A DNA stretch of 64,000 nucleotides. It comes from Cohnella sp. AR92. GTDB taxonomy: Bacteria; Bacillota; Bacilli; Paenibacillales; Paenibacillaceae. The DNA is taken from contig NZ_RZJR01000019.1 of assembly GCF_003990975.1 (NCBI RefSeq), forward strand, positions 1 through 64,000, read 5' to 3'. Made by a program: the position numbers and the translations under genes. This document shows, piece by piece, positions 61,540 to 64,000 of the stretch (positions within the stretch are counted from its first letter, which is position 1; every line of letters begins with the position of its first letter). Under the pieces are notes generated by a model that searched no databases, was not told where the DNA came from, and saw only the letters and a program-made list of their open reading frames with translations.

Positions 61540-61893
61540 TTATTGCCGCGGGAACGTCTTGAATATCTCCACCAATAGCTTCTTGGTCATCTGAATGTGG
61601 CGAAGCTCCTTGGCTTGAAGTAACGTGAGCACTTCCTGTAATGCTGCTTCCTTCTTGTCGGAAGGCGGCTGTACGAAGGGCTGTTCGAAGTCAAAGAATA
61701 CCTTCGGCTCCAGTTCCAGCGTCTCGGCAATCTTAGCAAGGTTCTCTAAGGAGATGTTGCGCTCGCCGCGTTCGACACCGCCGATGTAGGAGAAATGGAA
61801 CCCGCACAACTCAGCGAGTTGATCTTGGGAGAGACCCTTGGCTTTCCGGTAGTCTCGTATTTTGGAACCGACTAAATTTAGAATATCTGCCAC
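61540..61893 (-). CDS. Cro/C1-type HTH regulator
   Basis: 117 residues. HTH at 7-60: VGSKIRDYRKAKGLSQDQLA, CGFHFSYIGGVERGERNISL, ENLAKIAETLELEPKVFFDF, followed by a helical tail with LLQAKELRHIQMTKKLLVEI for dimer contacts. The GTG at 61893 follows AGAGGTG; longer upstream frames read through the promoter region and are rejected. It is divergent from the membrane protein gene at 62033 and likely acts on the dyad between them. Confidence 0.85.
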   Translation of the reverse strand: MADILNLVGSKIRDYRKAKGLSQDQLAELCGFHFSYIGGVERGERNISLENLAKIAETLELEPKVFFDFEQPFVQPPSDKKEAALQEVLTLLQAKELRHIQMTKKLLVEIFKTFPRQ

Positions 61894-61941
61894 GGTAAAC
61901 ACCTCTATAGAGAGAGTAGACGATGGCAGAGGATGCGGTAA

Positions 61942-61959
61942 TTGATAGTATAGTATCAA
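61942..61959. promoter_or_regulatory. Dyad operator for the HTH regulator
   Basis: TTGATA, six bases, TATCAA: an inverted repeat in the 140-bp space between the divergent HTH gene and the membrane protein gene. A TATAAT -10 box for the latter lies at 61991-61996. Confidence 0.5.
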
Positions 61960-62032
61960 AATAAATAATACTAAAATACATGCTTTTACTGTATAATTCT
62001 GCCTATCGTAAATTGTCGAAGGGGTGCAGAAA

Positions 62033-62710
62033 ATGCAGGGAAAGCAGAAGAATTCGTTGAAGAGTGGGACAAACGTACAGTCGGCAAGCGTGGTCAAACA
62101 AGGAGAAGTGAACAAGCAGAAACCTAAGACGAATTTTCTAACCGGGTGCCTTGGATGTTTAGGAATGTTGATAGCGCTGGTCTTCATTGGAATCATCATC
62201 GTAGCGATTGTAGGGGATAAGGGCAACAACAACGAGCATGGGGCTGCGGAAGCAACACCCGTGACGGCGAACAGCACAGGGCAAGGAATCGAAGCTCAGG
62301 TTCGTTCCTCCATAACGAGAGCCATCGGGGACACATCCAACATGGACGAACCGAGAATCGTTAGTCTTCAAGTAAACGACCATTCCGGCACAGTGCAAGA
62401 AGGGGATAAAATTGTTGTCGCATCACTGAGAGGGAACGATAACTTGACTGCAGGCATGATTAAGGGCGGCATGCAACTAGACTCGATTAAGGTGTTCAAG
62501 GCATTGTTCCAGATAGCGGACATTGAAGAAGTAGCCTTGTTATGGCAGTTCCCAACTACTGACGATTACGGTAACTCCAAATCAACAACGATACTCAAAA
62601 TAACACTAACGAAAGAAACAGCCGGTAAGATCAATTGGAGCGAATTTGATAAAGATGACTTTGTGAAGGTAGCCGACAGCTATTGGGAGAGTCCTGCGAT
62701 TCGGGAGTAG
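62033..62710 (+). CDS. Single-pass membrane protein of unknown function
   Basis: 225 residues. A Lys/Gln-rich cytoplasmic head (1-43), one membrane helix (about 44-68, LGMLIALVFIGIIIVAIVGD) preceded by a CLGCLG turn, and an extracellular part of about 150 residues with mixed beta structure (PRIVSLQVNDHSGTVQEGDK, VALLWQFPTTDDYGNSKSTT). Proteins of this plan occur on integrated elements of Bacillota, but I recognise no named family. ATG 62033 is preferred for the AAGGGGTG in front of it. Confidence 0.72.
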   Translation: MQGKQKNSLKSGTNVQSASVVKQGEVNKQKPKTNFLTGCLGCLGMLIALVFIGIIIVAIVGDKGNNNEHGAAEATPVTANSTGQGIEAQVRSSITRAIGDTSNMDEPRIVSLQVNDHSGTVQEGDKIVVASLRGNDNLTAGMIKGGMQLDSIKVFKALFQIADIEEVALLWQFPTTDDYGNSKSTTILKITLTKETAGKINWSEFDKDDFVKVADSYWESPAIRE

Positions 62711-62730
62711 GAAGAAGAATGAATCTATTG

Positions 62731-62932
62731 CTTCACGCAAGACTCATGATGGTGAACTTTTATGGTAAAAATACACAGGCAAGCAAACGTGTCATGAAGC
62801 CTTGATTGTCCGGTTTACACAGAAGCTCATGAGTGTGATTTGTTTAGTGTGATTCAACTGGAACTCCATGTAGGTAATAGTTGTCGGTAATCCGGATTAC
62901 ACGGAACTCATGAATATGAACGTTTAACATGA
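62731..62932 (+). repeat. Three degenerate repeats centred on CTCATGA, about 82 bp apart
   Basis: CTCATGA occurs at 62743, 62826 and 62907, each within a longer match (TACAC(A/G)GAA..CTCATGA.TATGA in copies 2 and 3, about 24 of 30 bases alike; copy 1 is looser). Spacings are 83 and 81 bp. The region has no gene. Confidence 0.5.
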
Positions 62933-63039
62933 AGATCGTTTGAAATGAGGGTTGACCGCCAGATAACCTCTATGCAATAATGAGGACGCGAAGGCGGGAT
63001 AGGCTACGCCGGGACAACCTTAACAAACATTCAACCTTA

Positions 63040-63087
63040 GAACACTTGATTTTCACCGCTTGGGCGGTGGCAGTCGGTGTTCTTTTT
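63040..63087 (+). terminator. Terminator before the 129-residue gene
   Basis: GAACAC (63040-63045) pairs with GTGTTC (63077-63082); inside it CACCGC pairs with GCGGTG. CTTTTTG follows. It would end a plus-strand transcript coming from 62033. Confidence 0.65.
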
Positions 63088-63146
63088 GCGTTTCGGTGCA
63101 AATTGATCGTCCGACATAATAATTCGAGCAGAGAGGGATGGACGAA

Positions 63147-63536
63147 ATGAGGAAATCAATCAAAGAAATGGATTTCGAAGCACTAAGTTGGGAGATCGTG
63201 CGAGTAGAGAGGGTCTTGTTCGCGTACAGCACGATTAAAGAATCCGTACAGCAAGCCATGAAAGCTATGTGTCAGGAGGATGCGGAAGCAAGCATGACCA
63301 TCCTGCGTTCTATTCAGAAGATGGAGAACGATCAGCAAGAGAGAAAGCTTCGACTGGAGTTAGAGCAAGTGCGCAAGGGGAGAGCGTTAGGGCTGCTGCC
63401 CATCTCAACGGAACAATCGGAGTCGATGTCCGAATGGTCGTTTGACATGGTGCAGAACGTAAGCGAGAACGGGAGAAGTGGGTTAACAGGGTTCGACATC
63501 TTCGAGGACGAGGAGTTCATCGATGGCTATATCTAA
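63147..63536 (+). CDS. Small helical protein of unknown function
   Basis: 129 residues, almost all helix, with a coiled-coil-like centre (RSIQKMENDQQERKLRLELE) and an acidic end (FDIFEDEEFIDGYI). ATG 63147 has GAGAGGG at good spacing; ATG 63138 would leave none. It overlaps the convergent HTH gene by about 54 bases at its 3' end. Similar short proteins precede recombinase genes on mobile elements. No family recognised. Confidence 0.65.
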   Translation: MRKSIKEMDFEALSWEIVRVERVLFAYSTIKESVQQAMKAMCQEDAEASMTILRSIQKMENDQQERKLRLELEQVRKGRALGLLPISTEQSESMSEWSFDMVQNVSENGRSGLTGFDIFEDEEFIDGYI

Positions 63537-63707
63537 TGCAACGCATACAGCGGCGATGGTACTGAGATATATTCGGCTGGCTGTTGGCTTGCACAAGTCG
63601 CTGACCGTAGAGGGACGGAGTCCGGTCAAATGGGCTAGCTGCTGACGAGTCATACGACGCTCCTTCAAGATTTCATTCAGACGGATTCGAACAATGGATT
63701 TCATCAT
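63483..63707 (-). CDS. Small Cro/C1-type HTH regulator (YozG-like)
   Basis: 74 residues, one HTH: RIRLNEILKERRMTRQQLAH, TGLRPSTVSDLCKPTASRIY, LSTIAAVCVALDIAIDELLV. The start at 63707 follows GGAGGAAGG. It is divergent from the serine recombinase gene and overlaps the 3' end of the 129-residue gene. It probably controls the recombinase through the inverted repeat at 63739-63815. Confidence 0.83.
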   Translation of the reverse strand: MMKSIVRIRLNEILKERRMTRQQLAHLTGLRPSTVSDLCKPTASRIYLSTIAAVCVALDIAIDELLVLEDVEPC

Positions 63708-63738
63708 GGGTTCCTTCCTCCAACACGTTAATTGCGAA

Positions 63739-63815
63739 TAGTGTACGACCTCTTCCGGAGCGAACACGAGTATAAATTTGCGGGTTGTGCAGATTTTGGA
63801 AAGGGTCGTATACTA
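63739..63815. promoter_or_regulatory. Paired 18-bp inverted repeats in the HTH/recombinase divergent region
   Basis: 63739-63756 (TAGTGTACGACCTCTTCC) and the complement of 63798-63815 agree at 15 of 18 bases, with 41 bp between. A further 6-bp dyad (TCAACG...CGTTGA) lies at 63820-63837. Likely operators for the HTH protein, or part of a recombinase site. Confidence 0.55.
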
Positions 63816-63911
63816 CGCATCAACGTTTAACCGTTGACGGAGGCGAGTTATCCGCAGAAAACGGGGATAGCGTTAAAGGGACTAAAGTCCGTGTAACGGG
63901 AGGGGATTTTC

Positions 63912-64000
63912 TTGAGGGAGAAGGTCGTCGGATACGTTAGAGTATCCACTTATGGACAAGCGAAGGAAGGTTACAGCTTGACCTACCAAGTGGAGGAGAT
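63912..64000 (+). mobile_element. Large serine recombinase, N-terminal start (cut by window edge)
   Basis: Only 29 residues are seen from a TTG start after GGGAGGGG: KVVGYVRVSTYGQAKEGYSL then TYQVEE. YVRVST is the resolvase-domain strand whose Ser (in VRVS) is the attacking residue, and EGYSLxxQ is typical of large serine integrases of phages and mobilisable elements in Bacillota. It marks the end region of an integrated element whose rest lies to the right, or to the left if the small genes at 61-63.7 kb belong to it. Confidence 0.88.

Noticed and set aside
61894-62277. N-terminal extension of the HTH regulator at 61540
   Set aside because: It crosses the operator dyad and the divergent gene; GTG 61893 with AGAGGTG gives a normal HTH protein.

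Overview
The window looks like chromosome of a GC-rich Bacillota of the Paenibacillaceae (Paenibacillus or Cohnella type). The signs are strong AGGAGG ribosome binding sites, an S-layer-homology (SLH) anchored laminarinase, YesM/YesN-type two-component systems with AraC output, catabolite (cre) sites and a PadR/DUF2812 pair. No rRNA, tRNA or CRISPR array was seen. The species assignment is inference.

Left part (1-26 kb) is mostly housekeeping and metabolism. It opens with the 3' end of an IS4-family transposase and two tiny minus-strand genes of unknown function. A tight operon follows: HelD-like helicase, RecQ and an M24 peptidase. Then come proline dehydrogenase, a lactonase-family protein and a lipase. 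At 9.8-18.9 kb a LysR regulator precedes a nine-gene sulfur operon: cystine-type ABC importer, two luciferase-like flavin monooxygenases, an M20 deacetylase, a DinB-fold protein and a GNAT acetyltransferase. This resembles the Bacillus subtilis ytmI/tcyJKLMN/ytnJ and yxe loci for S-modified cysteine salvage, with DinB as an addition. Next are a cupin, a LacI regulator with a glycerol-1-phosphate dehydrogenase, a small HTH/membrane-protein pair, AraC with a ThuA-like protein, and PadR with DUF2812.

Middle part (26-49.5 kb) is carbohydrate use. A beta-glucan locus holds a 1481-residue SLH-GH16-CBM enzyme, a GH16 lipoprotein, a sugar ABC importer, a histidine kinase/response regulator pair, an orphan binding protein and a GH16 lichenase with a cre site. 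It lies between two copies of an exact 29-bp direct repeat (26117 and 41110). A second sugar system follows: a response regulator and kinase with a membrane-anchored binding protein (probable sensor), then a ribose/galactose-type ABC importer preceded by a near-perfect cre site.

Right part (49.6-64 kb) is clearly AT-richer and looks acquired. A four-gene operon encodes a giant subtilisin-like protease (prodomain, S8 domain, 12 heptapeptide repeats, five PPC-like repeats, a YD/RHS piece and a beta-sandwich tail), a secreted 222-residue unknown, a 1650-residue secreted RHS protein with a C-terminal toxin-like domain, and a 105-residue probable immunity protein. The combination suggests a WapA-like contact toxin that travels with its own dedicated protease. 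The last 3 kb carry small HTH regulators, a membrane protein, a degenerate repeat array and the start of a large serine recombinase, so a mobile element begins or ends here.
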